Below are positions 16,473 through 24,969 of a DNA stretch of 64,000 bases, in pieces. Positions within the stretch are counted from its first letter, which is position 1. Every line of letters begins with the position of its first letter. Below the pieces are notes generated by a model. That model was given only the letters and a program-made list of their open reading frames with translations. It ran no database searches and was not told the origin of the DNA. The stretch is taken from contig JAHVJD010000001.1 in assembly GCA_019801415.1 (NCBI GenBank), forward strand, positions 124,001 to 188,000, in the 5' to 3' direction. This stretch comes from Nocardioides marinus. Its GTDB lineage: Bacteria; Pseudomonadota; Alphaproteobacteria; Rhodobacterales; Rhodobacteraceae. A program made the position numbers and the translations under genes.

Positions 16473-18749
16473 ATGGCACCTTTATTTCAGCAGCTTGCCC
16501 GCTATTTGGGCGGTTTCTTCATCGCCTTGACCATCATCGTCGCCGCCGGAGGCAGCGCGGCCCGTGCGCAACAGGAGGCGACAACGGCTGATCTTCCGCC
16601 AGCTGCGTTGCACGAAATGGTCGCCCGGATGTCCGACAGCGAGGTGCGCGCCCTGCTGCTGGAACGGCTCGACGCGGTTACCGCTGCATCCGGGCAGCAG
16701 GACGAGCCGCAGACGCTGTCGGGGCGTGTTGCCCAGCTCTGGACTGCTTTCACCGAACCGGTGAGCGATGCAGTCCGCAAGTTGCCGGCCCTGCCCGCCG
16801 CGCAGGGCCAGTCTTTCCGGGTCTTTGGCGAACGCCATGGTGGCCTCACCGGCGTGCTGGAACTGTTCGCCTGGATTGCAGTCGTTCTCGGCCTTGGCAT
16901 TCTGGCGGAATTCGTCGTGCGCAAGATCCTCGCACGCTCGCGCTCGCTGGAGGCTGACCCCGGTGCCTCGACCAGCCCTGGCGCGTCCCTTGCCGAAACG
17001 CTGATCTTTCTGGCACGCCGCTTCCTGCGGGAAATAATCGGTCTTGCCGTTTTCTACGTGGTGATCCGCACCCTAGGACGCGCCTTGCTCGAGGAGCAGA
17101 TGATCGCGTTCGCCGCGCCGATGGTCACCTATCTGGTCTGGCTCCCCCGGGTCGCAGCAGCCGTCTCGCGCTTTGTCATGGCACCGCAACGGCCAGACCA
17201 CCGGCTGGTGAACGCCTCCACCCAATGGGCAGATTTTCTGCATCTGCACATCATTGGCCTGGCCTTTCTTTCGGGGCTGACGATCTTTTCCGCGCATTTC
17301 AACAAGGCAAACGGCATCGACCCCGAGGCGATCCGGCTGAGCTATTGGCTCGACACCCTTGTCTATGCCTACATCATCTGGATCGCCTGGATGGCGCGCA
17401 CGGGGCTGACGGACATCATGCGCGGCAGCGACCCGGACCGCAGCCGCTTTGACGAGGCCGCGGCACGCTATTACCCTTATTTCGCCATGGCTGTGGCGGC
17501 GCTGACCTGGGTTGCCGTGGGCACGCTGGTCGGGTTGGGCAAAACCCGGCATCTGGCGCAGGGTGCACATTATGTCACCATGTTCTGGCTGCTGGCCGCG
17601 CCCGCCCTCGACACCGCGATCCGCGGTCTCGTCAGACACCTGGTGCCCCCGATGTCCGGCGACGGGCACGTCGCCGCACAGGCCTATCGTTCGACCAAAC
17701 GCAGCTACATTCGCATCGGCCGGGTCGCAGTCGCCGGGCTGGTTCTGATGATCATCTCGAACGCCTGGGAAGTGAACCTGATGGGCATTGCCACCAATGC
17801 GGATGGGATAGCCGACAACATCGTCGGTTTCCTGGTGACGATCGGCGTGGGCTATGTGGTCTACGAGGCAGTTTCCCTGTGGATCAACCGCCGCCTTGCG
17901 CGTGAGCAGACCACCCCGGATGACGCCGACCCGGGCGGCGAAGGGGGCGGCGCTGGCGGCTCACGCCTGGCGACGGTACTGCCATTGCTGCGGGTCAGCG
18001 CGCAGATCGCCATCGCCATCATCTTTGCCCTGCTGGCAATCGGAGCCCTGGGCATCGACATCACGCCGCTTCTGGCTGGCGCGGGTATTCTCGGGCTGGC
18101 GATTGGCTTTGGCGCGCAGAAACTGGTGTCGGATGTCGTCTCGGGCGTGTTCTTCCTGATCGACGATGCGTTCCGGGTCGGCGAATATGTCGAGGTCGAA
18201 GGCACCCGCGGCACGGTCGAAAAGATCTCGATCCGCTCGATGCAGCTGCGTCACCACCGCGGGCCGGTCAACACCATCCCCTACGGCGAGATCCCCAAGC
18301 TGACCAATTACAGTCGTGACTGGGTGATCATGAAGCTTCGCTTCACCGTGCCCTTCGATACCGATCCCAACAAGGTGAAGAAGATCTTCAAGAAGATCGG
18401 CGCCGAGATGATGCAGGACGACCTCTACAAGGAGGATTTCCTGCAACCGTTCAAGAGCCAGGGGGTTTTCGACTTCGACGATGTCGGCATGATCATACGG
18501 GGCAAGTTCATGGCCAAGCCGGGCACCCAGTTCACCATCCGCAAGGAGATCTACAACCGGGTGAAGGCGGCCTTTGCGGAGAACGGGATTGATTTTGCCC
18601 GCCGCGAGGTCCGTGTCGCGATTCCCGGGCTGGAGGACGCCGACCATCTGAACGATTCGCAAAAGGCAGCCGTCGCGGCCGCGGCCAGCTCCGCCGTGTC
18701 GTCCCAAACGCAGACAGAGAGCGACGGCAATGGCGGCAAGACCGGATAG
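16473..18749 (+). CDS. Large MscS-family mechanosensitive channel protein
   Basis: MscS-type channels open under membrane tension and release solutes during osmotic downshift. The 758-residue protein has a signal peptide (MAPLFQQLARYLGGFFIALT to about residue 33), a periplasmic helical region, several membrane helices between about 125 and 520, and the MscS core near residues 535-620. The pore segment GILGLAIGFGAQKLVSDVVSG and the beta-domain GEYVEVEGTRGTVEKI with NTIPYGEIPKLTNYSRDW are clear. The long N-terminus resembles the large MscK/YbdG-like members. The frame opens at 16392, but ATG 16473 is chosen for the signal peptide. The acidic low-complexity tail is unremarkable. Confidence 0.9.
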   Translation: MAPLFQQLARYLGGFFIALTIIVAAGGSAARAQQEATTADLPPAALHEMVARMSDSEVRALLLERLDAVTAASGQQDEPQTLSGRVAQLWTAFTEPVSDAVRKLPALPAAQGQSFRVFGERHGGLTGVLELFAWIAVVLGLGILAEFVVRKILARSRSLEADPGASTSPGASLAETLIFLARRFLREIIGLAVFYVVIRTLGRALLEEQMIAFAAPMVTYLVWLPRVAAAVSRFVMAPQRPDHRLVNASTQWADFLHLHIIGLAFLSGLTIFSAHFNKANGIDPEAIRLSYWLDTLVYAYIIWIAWMARTGLTDIMRGSDPDRSRFDEAAARYYPYFAMAVAALTWVAVGTLVGLGKTRHLAQGAHYVTMFWLLAAPALDTAIRGLVRHLVPPMSGDGHVAAQAYRSTKRSYIRIGRVAVAGLVLMIISNAWEVNLMGIATNADGIADNIVGFLVTIGVGYVVYEAVSLWINRRLAREQTTPDDADPGGEGGGAGGSRLATVLPLLRVSAQIAIAIIFALLAIGALGIDITPLLAGAGILGLAIGFGAQKLVSDVVSGVFFLIDDAFRVGEYVEVEGTRGTVEKISIRSMQLRHHRGPVNTIPYGEIPKLTNYSRDWVIMKLRFTVPFDTDPNKVKKIFKKIGAEMMQDDLYKEDFLQPFKSQGVFDFDDVGMIIRGKFMAKPGTQFTIRKEIYNRVKAAFAENGIDFARREVRVAIPGLEDADHLNDSQKAAVAAAASSAVSSQTQTESDGNGGKTG

Positions 18750-18974
18750 ACGAACCGCCTGCCCGGCAGATCACCCATCCCCCATGTCCCGGCCAGCCCG
18801 GGCATGGGATCCTCTTGCAGGAAGTTACGCAATACGGCACGTTTTCTGCGCTGTGACGCCCCAGATGCCCGGTCACAACGGCGCAGGCAGTGCGGTGAAT
18901 GCGCAACCCCTCTTTCCCAACGGCAAAGCTTACTCTAAAAGGCGCGCAACCGCAGCCATTGGGGACGTTTACGG

Positions 18975-21140
18975 ATGCAGGAACCCGCCATCACGCCTGA
19001 ACTGATTGCAAACCACGGGCTGAAGCCCGAGGAATACGATCTGATCCTCGAAATCATCGGGCGGGAGCCAACCTTTACCGAGCTGGGCATCTTCTCGGCG
19101 ATGTGGAACGAGCACTGTTCCTACAAGTCCTCCAAGAAATGGCTCCGCACCCTGCCCACCGAAGGCCCGCAGGTGATCTGTGGCCCCGGCGAGAACGCCG
19201 GTATCGTCGACATCGGTGACGGCGACGCGGTGGTTTTCAAGATGGAAAGCCACAACCACCCTTCCTACATCGAACCCTACCAGGGCGCCGCAACCGGCGT
19301 GGGCGGCATTCTGCGTGATGTGTTCACCATGGGCGCACGACCCATCGCCTCGATGAACTCGCTGTCGTTTGGCGAACCGTCCCACCCCAAGACCCGGCAG
19401 CTGGTCAACGGCGTGGTGGAAGGCATCGGTGGCTACGGCAACTGCTTTGGTGTGCCCTGCGTCGGCGGCGAAGTGCGCTTCCACCCGGCCTACAACGGCA
19501 ACTGCCTCGTCAACGCCTTCGCCGCTGGCCTGGCCAAGACCGACAGCATCTTCTACTCCGCCGCCTCGGGCGTCGGCATGCCGGTGGTCTACCTCGGCGC
19601 CAAGACCGGCCGTGACGGCGTCGGCGGCGCAACCATGGCGTCGGCCGAATTCGACGACACCATTGAAGAAAAGCGCCCCACCGTTCAGGTCGGCGACCCC
19701 TTCACCGAAAAACGCCTGATGGAAGCCACGCTGGAGCTGATGCAGACCGGCGCGGTGATTTCGATCCAGGACATGGGCGCCGCGGGCCTCACCTGCTCGG
19801 CCGTGGAAATGGGCGACAAGGGCAAGCTGGGCGTGCGTCTGGATCTCGAAAACGTGCCGCAGCGCGAAGAGAACATGACCGCCTACGAGATGATGCTGTC
19901 GGAATCCCAGGAGCGGATGCTGATGGTGCTGAAGCCGGAACTCGAAGCCGAGGCCCGCGCCGTATTCGAGAAATGGGACCTCGATTTCGCGATCGTTGGT
20001 GAAACCATTGCCGAAGACCGCTTCCTGATCATGCACAACGGCGAAGTGAAGGCCGATCTGGTGCTGTCGAAACTGTCCTCCACCGCACCGGAATACGACC
20101 GCCCCTGGGTTCCGACCCCGACCCCCGAGCCGCTGGCGGATGAGGACGTGCCGACCATCGACCCGATCGATGGCCTGAAGGCGCTGATCTCCTCGCCGAA
20201 CTACGCCGGCAAGCAATGGGTTTACGAGCAGTACGACACGACCGTGATGGGCGACACCCAGCGCCGTCCGGGTGCGGGCTCCGGCATCGTGCGGGTGCAT
20301 GGAACCGACAAGAAGCTGGCCTTCACCTCCGACGTGACCCCGCGTTACGTCAAGGCAAACCCCTTCGAGGGCGGCAAGCAGGCGGTGGCCGAGGCCTACC
20401 GCAACCTGACCGCCGTGGGTGCCAAGCCGTTGGCGACCACCGACAACCTGAACTTCGGCAACCCCGAAAAGCCCGAGATCATGGGCCAGTTCGTCGGCGC
20501 CATCAAAGGCATCGGCGAGGCGGTTGCCGCGCTCGACATGCCGATCGTCTCCGGTAACGTGTCGCTCTACAATGAAACCGACGGCAAGGGCATCCTGCCG
20601 ACCCCGACCATCGGCGCGGTTGGCCTGATTGCCGCGGGCGAAGAGCCGATCATCGGCGAGGTCCGTGAAGGCCATGTCGCCCTGCTGGTTGGGGAAACCT
20701 CCGGTCATCTGGGTCAGTCGGCCCTGCTGGCCGAGGTCTTCAACCGCGAAGACGGCGATGCGCCGCATGTGGATCTGGACGCCGAGAAGCGCAACGGTGA
20801 ATTCATCCGCGCGAACCGCGACTTCATCAAGGCCTGTACCGACCTCGGCGATGGTGGTCTCGCACTCGCAGCGTTCGAACTGGCCGAGGAAGCCGGAGTG
20901 GGCGTGCAGATCGATGCCGGTGACACCCAGACCCTGTTCGGCGAAGATCAGGCCCGCTACCTGATCGCCTGCAACTTCGACCAGGCCGAGGCGCTGATGC
21001 TGGCAGCCGGTCAGGCCGGCGTGACCCTGACCACGGTCGGCAAGTTCGGTGGCGACAGCGTGAAGTTCGGCAATTCGGAGGCACCTCTGTCCGAGCTCAC
21101 GGAGATTTTCCGCAGCAGCTTTGCCGCCGCTGTCGCTTGA
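18975..21140 (+). CDS. purL: Phosphoribosylformylglycinamidine synthase subunit PurL
   Basis: PurL is the ATP-dependent synthetase subunit that converts FGAR to FGAM in purine synthesis, using ammonia from PurQ with PurS as partner. The 721-residue length is that of the small PurL class. The N-terminal [11 protein letters not shown] motif, the metal and substrate loop [24 protein letters not shown], and the second-half repeat [17 protein letters not shown] are present. PurS and PurQ are not in the window. The upstream 225 bases hold no obvious purine riboswitch. Confidence 0.97.
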   Translation: MQEPAITPELIANHGLKPEEYDLILEIIGREPTFTELGIFSAMWNEHCSYKSSKKWLRTLPTEGPQVICGPGENAGIVDIGDGDAVVFKMESHNHPSYIEPYQGAATGVGGILRDVFTMGARPIASMNSLSFGEPSHPKTRQLVNGVVEGIGGYGNCFGVPCVGGEVRFHPAYNGNCLVNAFAAGLAKTDSIFYSAASGVGMPVVYLGAKTGRDGVGGATMASAEFDDTIEEKRPTVQVGDPFTEKRLMEATLELMQTGAVISIQDMGAAGLTCSAVEMGDKGKLGVRLDLENVPQREENMTAYEMMLSESQERMLMVLKPELEAEARAVFEKWDLDFAIVGETIAEDRFLIMHNGEVKADLVLSKLSSTAPEYDRPWVPTPTPEPLADEDVPTIDPIDGLKALISSPNYAGKQWVYEQYDTTVMGDTQRRPGAGSGIVRVHGTDKKLAFTSDVTPRYVKANPFEGGKQAVAEAYRNLTAVGAKPLATTDNLNFGNPEKPEIMGQFVGAIKGIGEAVAALDMPIVSGNVSLYNETDGKGILPTPTIGAVGLIAAGEEPIIGEVREGHVALLVGETSGHLGQSALLAEVFNREDGDAPHVDLDAEKRNGEFIRANRDFIKACTDLGDGGLALAAFELAEEAGVGVQIDAGDTQTLFGEDQARYLIACNFDQAEALMLAAGQAGVTLTTVGKFGGDSVKFGNSEAPLSELTEIFRSSFAAAVA

Positions 21141-21237
21141 CGATCCTGCCCGGAGGCGCACCGGGCACTTCACACACGGGCGGAATGGCAAACGCCGTTC
21201 CGCCTTTTCCTTGGCCTGAGGGGGAGAGCCTAGGATC

Positions 21238-21756
21238 ATGAAACTACCGGAGCTGTCCGAAGACTGCAGTCGCTGCGCGGCCTTGTGCTGCGTCGCCTAT
21301 TCCTTTGCGGAGCACGAAGATTTCGCCATCCTCAAATCGGCGGACACGCCCTGCCCCAACCTGGGCGAGGATTTTCGCTGCTCGATCCATGCAGAGCTGA
21401 AACCACAGGGGTTCGGCGGCTGCGTCGCCTATTCCTGCGCCGGTGCCGGCCAACGCGTCACCCAGGAGCTGTTTGGCGGCGAGACATGGCGCGATGATCC
21501 GGACCTGCTGCCCCATATGACACGCGCCTTGCGGGTTCTGCGCCCGATCCACGAGGCCCTGCTGATCCTGCAGGAGGCCGCAGCCCTGCCGCTGCCCAAC
21601 TACCTGTCGCGCAAATGCGCCGAACTGACGGACGCCCTATGTCCGGAAGCTGCCAGCAGCGTCTGGGACTTCACCGAGGAGCACGTGCAGGGCGCCTTGG
21701 AAGAACTGCCCGGCTTTGTCGAACTGCTGGCCCCCTTCGCAACGCCGCGCGACTAA
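21238..21756 (+). CDS. Cys-rich protein, YkgJ-like N-terminus, unknown function
   Basis: This 172-residue protein has eight cysteines in its first 67 residues (10, 13, 17, 18, 39, 48, 62, 67) in a CxxCxxxCC pattern followed by spaced pairs. This resembles the YkgJ-type metal or iron-sulphur binding fold. The remaining two thirds are helical, without motifs I recognise. Related N-terminal segments occur in Rhodobacterales pentapeptide-repeat proteins, but no pentapeptide repeats are seen here. It lies 97 bases after purL and 65 before bolA. The start follows GGGGGAG. A redox or metal role is inference. Confidence 0.7.
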   Translation: MKLPELSEDCSRCAALCCVAYSFAEHEDFAILKSADTPCPNLGEDFRCSIHAELKPQGFGGCVAYSCAGAGQRVTQELFGGETWRDDPDLLPHMTRALRVLRPIHEALLILQEAAALPLPNYLSRKCAELTDALCPEAASSVWDFTEEHVQGALEELPGFVELLAPFATPRD

Positions 21757-21821
21757 TCCTGCTTGCACCGCTCCGCGCGGCCACCTACATTTTTACCAAA
21801 CAAGACAAAGGACTTCTGCGG

Positions 21822-22058
21822 ATGCCCATGCAAGCCCACGAAATCGAAGAACTGCTGCGCGAATCTTTTCCGAATGCCGAGATCCAGGTCGGCGGCACCG
21901 ATGGTGTTCACATGTCGGCGATGGTGATCGACGAGAGCTTTCGCGGCAAGAACCGCGTTCAGCAGCAACGCGCCGTCTACGCCGCACTGAAAGGCAAGAT
22001 GGACGGCCCCGACGGCGAACTGCACGCCCTCGCGCTGACCACCAAAGCGCCGGAGTAA
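21822..22058 (+). CDS. BolA-family protein
   Basis: This 78-residue BolA/IbaG-type protein normally forms a [2Fe-2S]-bridged complex with a CGFS glutaredoxin and takes part in iron-sulphur cluster handling. The class II KH-like fold is recognisable from GGTDGVHMSAMVIDESFRGK and the helix RVQQQRAVYAALKGKM. ATG 21822 has AAAGGA nine bases upstream; ATG 21828 is an alternative. The expected partner, a CGFS glutaredoxin, follows at 22695, but three micro-ORFs intervene instead of the usual near-adjacent arrangement. Confidence 0.93.
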   Translation: MPMQAHEIEELLRESFPNAEIQVGGTDGVHMSAMVIDESFRGKNRVQQQRAVYAALKGKMDGPDGELHALALTTKAPE

Positions 22059-22133
22059 GGAGAAGGGACACGCTCAGCCCCCGTTGGGGAGGACTGCTGA
22101 CTTGGCCCGATATCGACTCGAGAGGGGTTGTTT

Positions 22134-22301
22134 TTGAAACGTAATGACAAGCCTTTGACACGCGTATTCCCTTTCCTGCCCTCGGTTGCCCAGCATCCGG
22201 AACTGGAAGCCGACCGGGAATGGGAGAACCGAACGCAGGTGGTAACAATAATCACAGGTTCCGCTGACACATCCCTGATCCGCCACTGTGGCCCGTGTTG
22301 A
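22134..22301 (+). CDS. Micro-ORF 1 between bolA and grxD (TTG start, tentative)
   Basis: A 55-residue frame starts at TTG 22134, six bases after AGGGG, and ends in TGATG, so its stop overlaps the ATG of the next ORF by one base. The product is hydrophilic (MKRNDKPLTRVFPFLPSVAQ at the start) and ends with the cysteine pair HCGPC. I do not recognise a family. Support comes from the overlap with the next gene. The non-ATG start and the slightly AT-richer composition keep confidence low. Confidence 0.3.
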   Translation: MKRNDKPLTRVFPFLPSVAQHPELEADREWENRTQVVTIITGSADTSLIRHCGPC

Positions 22302-22540
22302 TGAGCACAGCCGCCTGTATCCTCATCGGAATTGTCGCGTTGGTTGCTGCCGCTATCGCCGTGGAAGCTTACCTGAAACGAAACCGGCGCCGGAGCCTCT
22401 CCAGCACACGACCCGTCCTTAAAACTGACGAGGTTGAATTGGGGCAGGAAGCCACCGACATCGAGCTGGTCAACAAGACCCATGCAAAGAACCAGAAAAT
22501 TGAGCGCGAAAACCGCCGCCGAAGCCGGAGGCAGTTGTGA
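22301..22540 (+). CDS. Small single-pass membrane protein, unknown
   Basis: This 79-residue protein has one clear N-terminal membrane helix (ACILIGIVALVAAAIAVEAYL, about 5-25), a basic cluster KRNRRRS just inside, and a charged helical tail ending in RENRRRSRRQL. The positive-inside pattern suggests the tail is cytoplasmic. Its start overlaps the stop of micro-ORF 1 (TGATG), and its stop overlaps the GTG of the next ORF (GTGA). No ribosome site stands before the ATG, consistent with coupled re-initiation. No known family is recognised. Confidence 0.5.
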   Translation: MSTAACILIGIVALVAAAIAVEAYLKRNRRRSLSSTRPVLKTDEVELGQEATDIELVNKTHAKNQKIERENRRRSRRQL

Positions 22541-22698
22541 CCAAAGGTCGGGACCGCAGGCATTGCCATGACCATCCGGGATGCCTGGCGGCCCGCGTTG
22601 CAATAGCTGCGCTTGCGGGGCTTACCTTTTTCGCGCTTCTCCCCTATATCGAAACAAACCGCGACCGGCGGAAACGCCAAGAGGAAATGGATAAATGA
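22537..22698 (+). CDS. Small membrane protein with His/Cys-rich N-terminus, unknown
   Basis: A 53-residue frame starts at GTG 22537 with an excellent GGAGG six bases upstream. The first part carries HCHDHPGC, a possible metal-binding cluster. A hydrophobic helix (ARVAIAALAGLTFFALLPYI) and the charged tail ETNRDRRKRQEEMDK follow. It overlaps the previous ORF by four bases (GTGA) and grxD by four bases (ATGA). The tight overlaps on both sides and the ribosome site make it likely to be translated. Function is unknown; a link to Fe-S or metal delivery by BolA and glutaredoxin is only a guess. Confidence 0.5.
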   Translation: MTKGRDRRHCHDHPGCLAARVAIAALAGLTFFALLPYIETNRDRRKRQEEMDK

Positions 22699-23057
22699 CC
22701 GACGTAAAAACCCGCATCGACGAAACCGTCAAAGCCAACGACGTGGTGCTGTTCATGAAAGGCACCAAGGAAATGCCCCAGTGCGGATTTTCCTCGCGCG
22801 TGGCCGCGGTGCTGAACTACATCGGTGTAGACTACACCGACGTGAACGTGCTGGCCGACGAAGAGCTGCGCGCCGGGATCAAGGAATATTCCGACTGGCC
22901 AACCATCCCGCAGCTTTACGTGAAGGGCGAGTTCGTAGGTGGCTGCGACATCATCACCGAGATGGCGCTGTCGGCCGAGCTCGACGGCCTGTTTGAAAGC
23001 AACAATATTGCATTCGACAAGGATGCCGCAGACAAGATCCGCGAAGCCAACGCCTGA
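22695..23057 (+). CDS. grxD: Monothiol CGFS glutaredoxin (Grx4 family)
   Basis: Monothiol glutaredoxins carry a [2Fe-2S] cluster between two subunits or with BolA and deliver it to target proteins. The 120-residue protein shows KGTKEMPQCGFSSRV with the single active Cys30, and the glutathione-binding segments WPTIPQLYVKGEFVGGCDII. It starts inside the stop of the upstream micro-ORF (ATGA). A strong terminator follows, so bolA, the micro-ORFs and grxD are probably one transcript. Confidence 0.96.
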   Translation: MTDVKTRIDETVKANDVVLFMKGTKEMPQCGFSSRVAAVLNYIGVDYTDVNVLADEELRAGIKEYSDWPTIPQLYVKGEFVGGCDIITEMALSAELDGLFESNNIAFDKDAADKIREANA

Positions 23058-23080
23058 TCCGCCTGCCCTGAAAAATGAAA

Positions 23081-23117
23081 AGCCTGCTGCAGAGCGATCT
23101 GCAGCAGGCTTTTGTTT
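23081..23117 (+). terminator. Intrinsic terminator of grxD
   Basis: A perfect 12-bp stem (AGCCTGCTGCAG and CTGCAGCAGGCT) with a 6-base loop runs into TTTGTTTT. It lies between the convergent grxD and RTX genes. Confidence 0.88.
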
Positions 23118-23131
23118 TGCCTCTGGTCAGC

Positions 23132-24316
23132 TCAGGCGGCGTCGATCAGCACCAGATCCGCGGTGGTAAATGTCGCCGCAGCCCCTTCGACGCGCGCGAC
23201 GAGCTGCCCCTGCTGCAGGATCAGCGCATCACCGGTTTCGGCGTCGGCCTCGACCGCGAAGTCCTCGGCCCCGAGGCTACCGCCGCCATTGTTGACGATC
23301 AGCTGGATCATGTCTTCGCCCGGAGTGTAATCGGTCACCGCGATGACGCCCTCCGCGTCCTGCGACATGAACAGCGCGAAATTGTCTTCGCCCAGACCAC
23401 CTGTGCCGGTATCACCCGCGCCCATCAGCAGGAAATCATCACCCGCGCCGCCAATCAGCGTGTCCGCGCCAACGGCATCGTTTATGAACTCGACATTGCT
23501 GAGCTGGCCGTCCTCGGCGCCTCCCGCGTCCCCTTGGTCCCGCACGGCGGCGACCTCTTCGGGGGTCAGTTCACGGCTCAGGTTCACACCGCTCAGGGCG
23601 TCGTTCCCGTCACCGCCATCCAGCAGGTCGTCGCCGTTGCCGCCGATCAGGTCGTCATTCCAGGCGCCACCTTCCAGCGTATCGTCGCCATCGCCGCCGA
23701 ACAGCACGTCAATGCCACCGTCGCCCTGCATGGAATCATCGCCGGCACCGCCATAGGCGATGTCATGATAATCGCCGCCCATTACGGTATCGTCGCCATC
23801 ATCGCCGAACAGAACATCCTTGCCGGCCTCACCGGCGAGCATGTCATTCCCGGCACCGCCAGACAGGGAATCGTAGCCGGAGCCACCGGTCAGCGTGTCG
23901 TTCCAGGCGCCACCGTCCAGCGTGTCGTTACCTTCATCGCCGAACAACCGGTCGAGGCCACCGTCACCGGACAGGGAATCGTTGCCAGCACCGCCATAAA
24001 GGACATCGTGGTAGTCGCCGCCGGAAACCGTATCGTCGCCGTCACCGGCCAGCACGGTATCCTGACCTGCCCCGGCAGAGATCAAGTCGTTGCCAGCACC
24101 CGCGTTGATCCGATCAAAACCGCTTCCCGCGTCGATGACATCATCTTCGTCCCCAGAAACAATATCGTCGGGACCATCTGTCAGCAGGTACTCGGTCGGC
24201 CCGGAGCCGGTGTCCGGCTCACCAGTGTCTTCCACCAGTGTTTCGTTTTCGTCGTCATCAAGGTTGATGGCCAGGCCGGCAATCGCAAGGCTGCCCAAAA
24301 TAAACGCCCCAATCAT
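23132..24316 (-). CDS. RTX-repeat calcium-binding protein with hydrophobic N-terminus
   Basis: This 394-residue protein starts with a hydrophobic segment (MIGAFILGSLAIAGLAINL) and an acidic stretch DDDENE. A long RTX region (about 60-245) follows with roughly twenty nonapeptides such as GGAGNDSLS and GDDGDDTVM, which bind calcium. The C-terminal domain TDYTPGEDMIQL to LVLIDAA resembles the end of the protein at 2215-3081. Within the RTX region an 81-residue block is duplicated (GGDYHD and GGAWND recur 81 residues apart). It is convergent with grxD. No type I secretion genes are nearby, so export route and location are unknown. Confidence 0.88.
   Translation of the reverse strand: MIGAFILGSLAIAGLAINLDDDENETLVEDTGEPDTGSGPTEYLLTDGPDDIVSGDEDDVIDAGSGFDRINAGAGNDLISAGAGQDTVLAGDGDDTVSGGDYHDVLYGGAGNDSLSGDGGLDRLFGDEGNDTLDGGAWNDTLTGGSGYDSLSGGAGNDMLAGEAGKDVLFGDDGDDTVMGGDYHDIAYGGAGDDSMQGDGGIDVLFGGDGDDTLEGGAWNDDLIGGNGDDLLDGGDGNDALSGVNLSRELTPEEVAAVRDQGDAGGAEDGQLSNVEFINDAVGADTLIGGAGDDFLLMGAGDTGTGGLGEDNFALFMSQDAEGVIAVTDYTPGEDMIQLIVNNGGGSLGAEDFAVEADAETGDALILQQGQLVARVEGAAATFTTADLVLIDAA
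23588..24046 (-). repeat. Internal tandem duplication of nine RTX nonapeptides
   Basis: Residues about 91-170 and 171-243 of the RTX protein align with a period of 81 residues (243 bases). Shared landmarks are GGDYHD at 99 and 180 and GGAWND at 135 and 216. The copies have diverged at many positions. Confidence 0.7.
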
Positions 24317-24448
24317 AAAAGTCCCCTAAAAGTAGCAAGAAAAAACTGCACGCAACCGAATTAACTCAATAGGAACAGTTTTTCCAGAATTTGCTTAGAT
24401 TTTATCGGGCGCCCTGCGTGCATGCTCTGTCTTCGATCCGGAAACAAA

Positions 24449-24488
24449 GAAAAAAGCGTTGGCGCACAACGGGTTGCAATCCAACGCT
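24449..24488 (-). terminator. Intrinsic terminator downstream of zapA
   Basis: On the minus strand AGCGTTGG and CCAACGCT close an 18-base loop and are followed by a run of T (the A-run at 24449-24455 on the plus strand). It is 80 bases after the zapA stop. Confidence 0.65.
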
Positions 24489-24567
24489 TCTGCATGATGT
24501 GTGGCCTTTGGGGCTTTCGTTTGCCCGTTCGCCTGCCTGCCGCGCAGGCGGTCAGCCCGGCCGGACG

Positions 24568-24969
24568 TCAGGCAGCGCCGCTTGCCTTTGCCTCGATGTC
24601 CAGCGCCAGCGCTTCGGTGCGTGCGGCAATATCCATCAGGGTTTCTTCGACCTGCGGCGGGACCACGGGGATCTCGATGCGCTCGGGCTCGGGTGGCGGG
24701 GCTGATTTCAGCGCTTCCAGCTCCTGCTCACGCTCGGCCAGTTTCGCCTCGACTTCCTTGATCCGATCCTCGACCGCGGCGGTCTTGTCCGCCAGCATCA
24801 GGCCGGCCATCAGGAGCATCCGCGCCTCGGGCATCCGGCCGATCTGGTCCGACAAGACCTGCGCCTCGTCGTCGAGCATCTTGGCGGCGGAATGCAGATA
24901 GCTTTCCTCGCCCTCCTGGCACGAGACCTCAAAGCCACGGCCACCGATCATGATGGTTACTTCCGGCAT
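24568..24969 (-). CDS. zapA: Cell division protein ZapA
   Basis: ZapA binds and cross-links FtsZ filaments at the division ring. The 133-residue protein has the N-terminal ZapA fold (VTIMIGGRGFEVSCQEGEESYLHSAA) followed by a coiled-coil dimerisation helix (AVEDRIKEVEAKLAEREQELEALK) and a proline- and alanine-rich tail. Its ATG overlaps the stop of the upstream coiled-coil gene (TGATG), so the two are translated together. Length and order are typical of alphaproteobacterial ZapA. Confidence 0.92.
   Translation of the reverse strand: MPEVTIMIGGRGFEVSCQEGEESYLHSAAKMLDDEAQVLSDQIGRMPEARMLLMAGLMLADKTAAVEDRIKEVEAKLAEREQELEALKSAPPPEPERIEIPVVPPQVEETLMDIAARTEALALDIEAKASGAA

Noticed and set aside
18969-21239. 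Minus-strand frame of 756 codons opposite purL
   Set aside because: It mirrors purL over its whole length and has no start signals or recognisable domain.
21977-22603. Minus-strand frame of 208 codons over the bolA-grxD interval
   Set aside because: It overlaps the end of bolA and the better-supported overlapping plus-strand ORFs, and shows no domain or ribosome site.
23588-24046. Regularly spaced repeats that could suggest a CRISPR array
   Set aside because: The repeats are in-frame RTX nonapeptide codons without constant DNA repeats or unique spacers.
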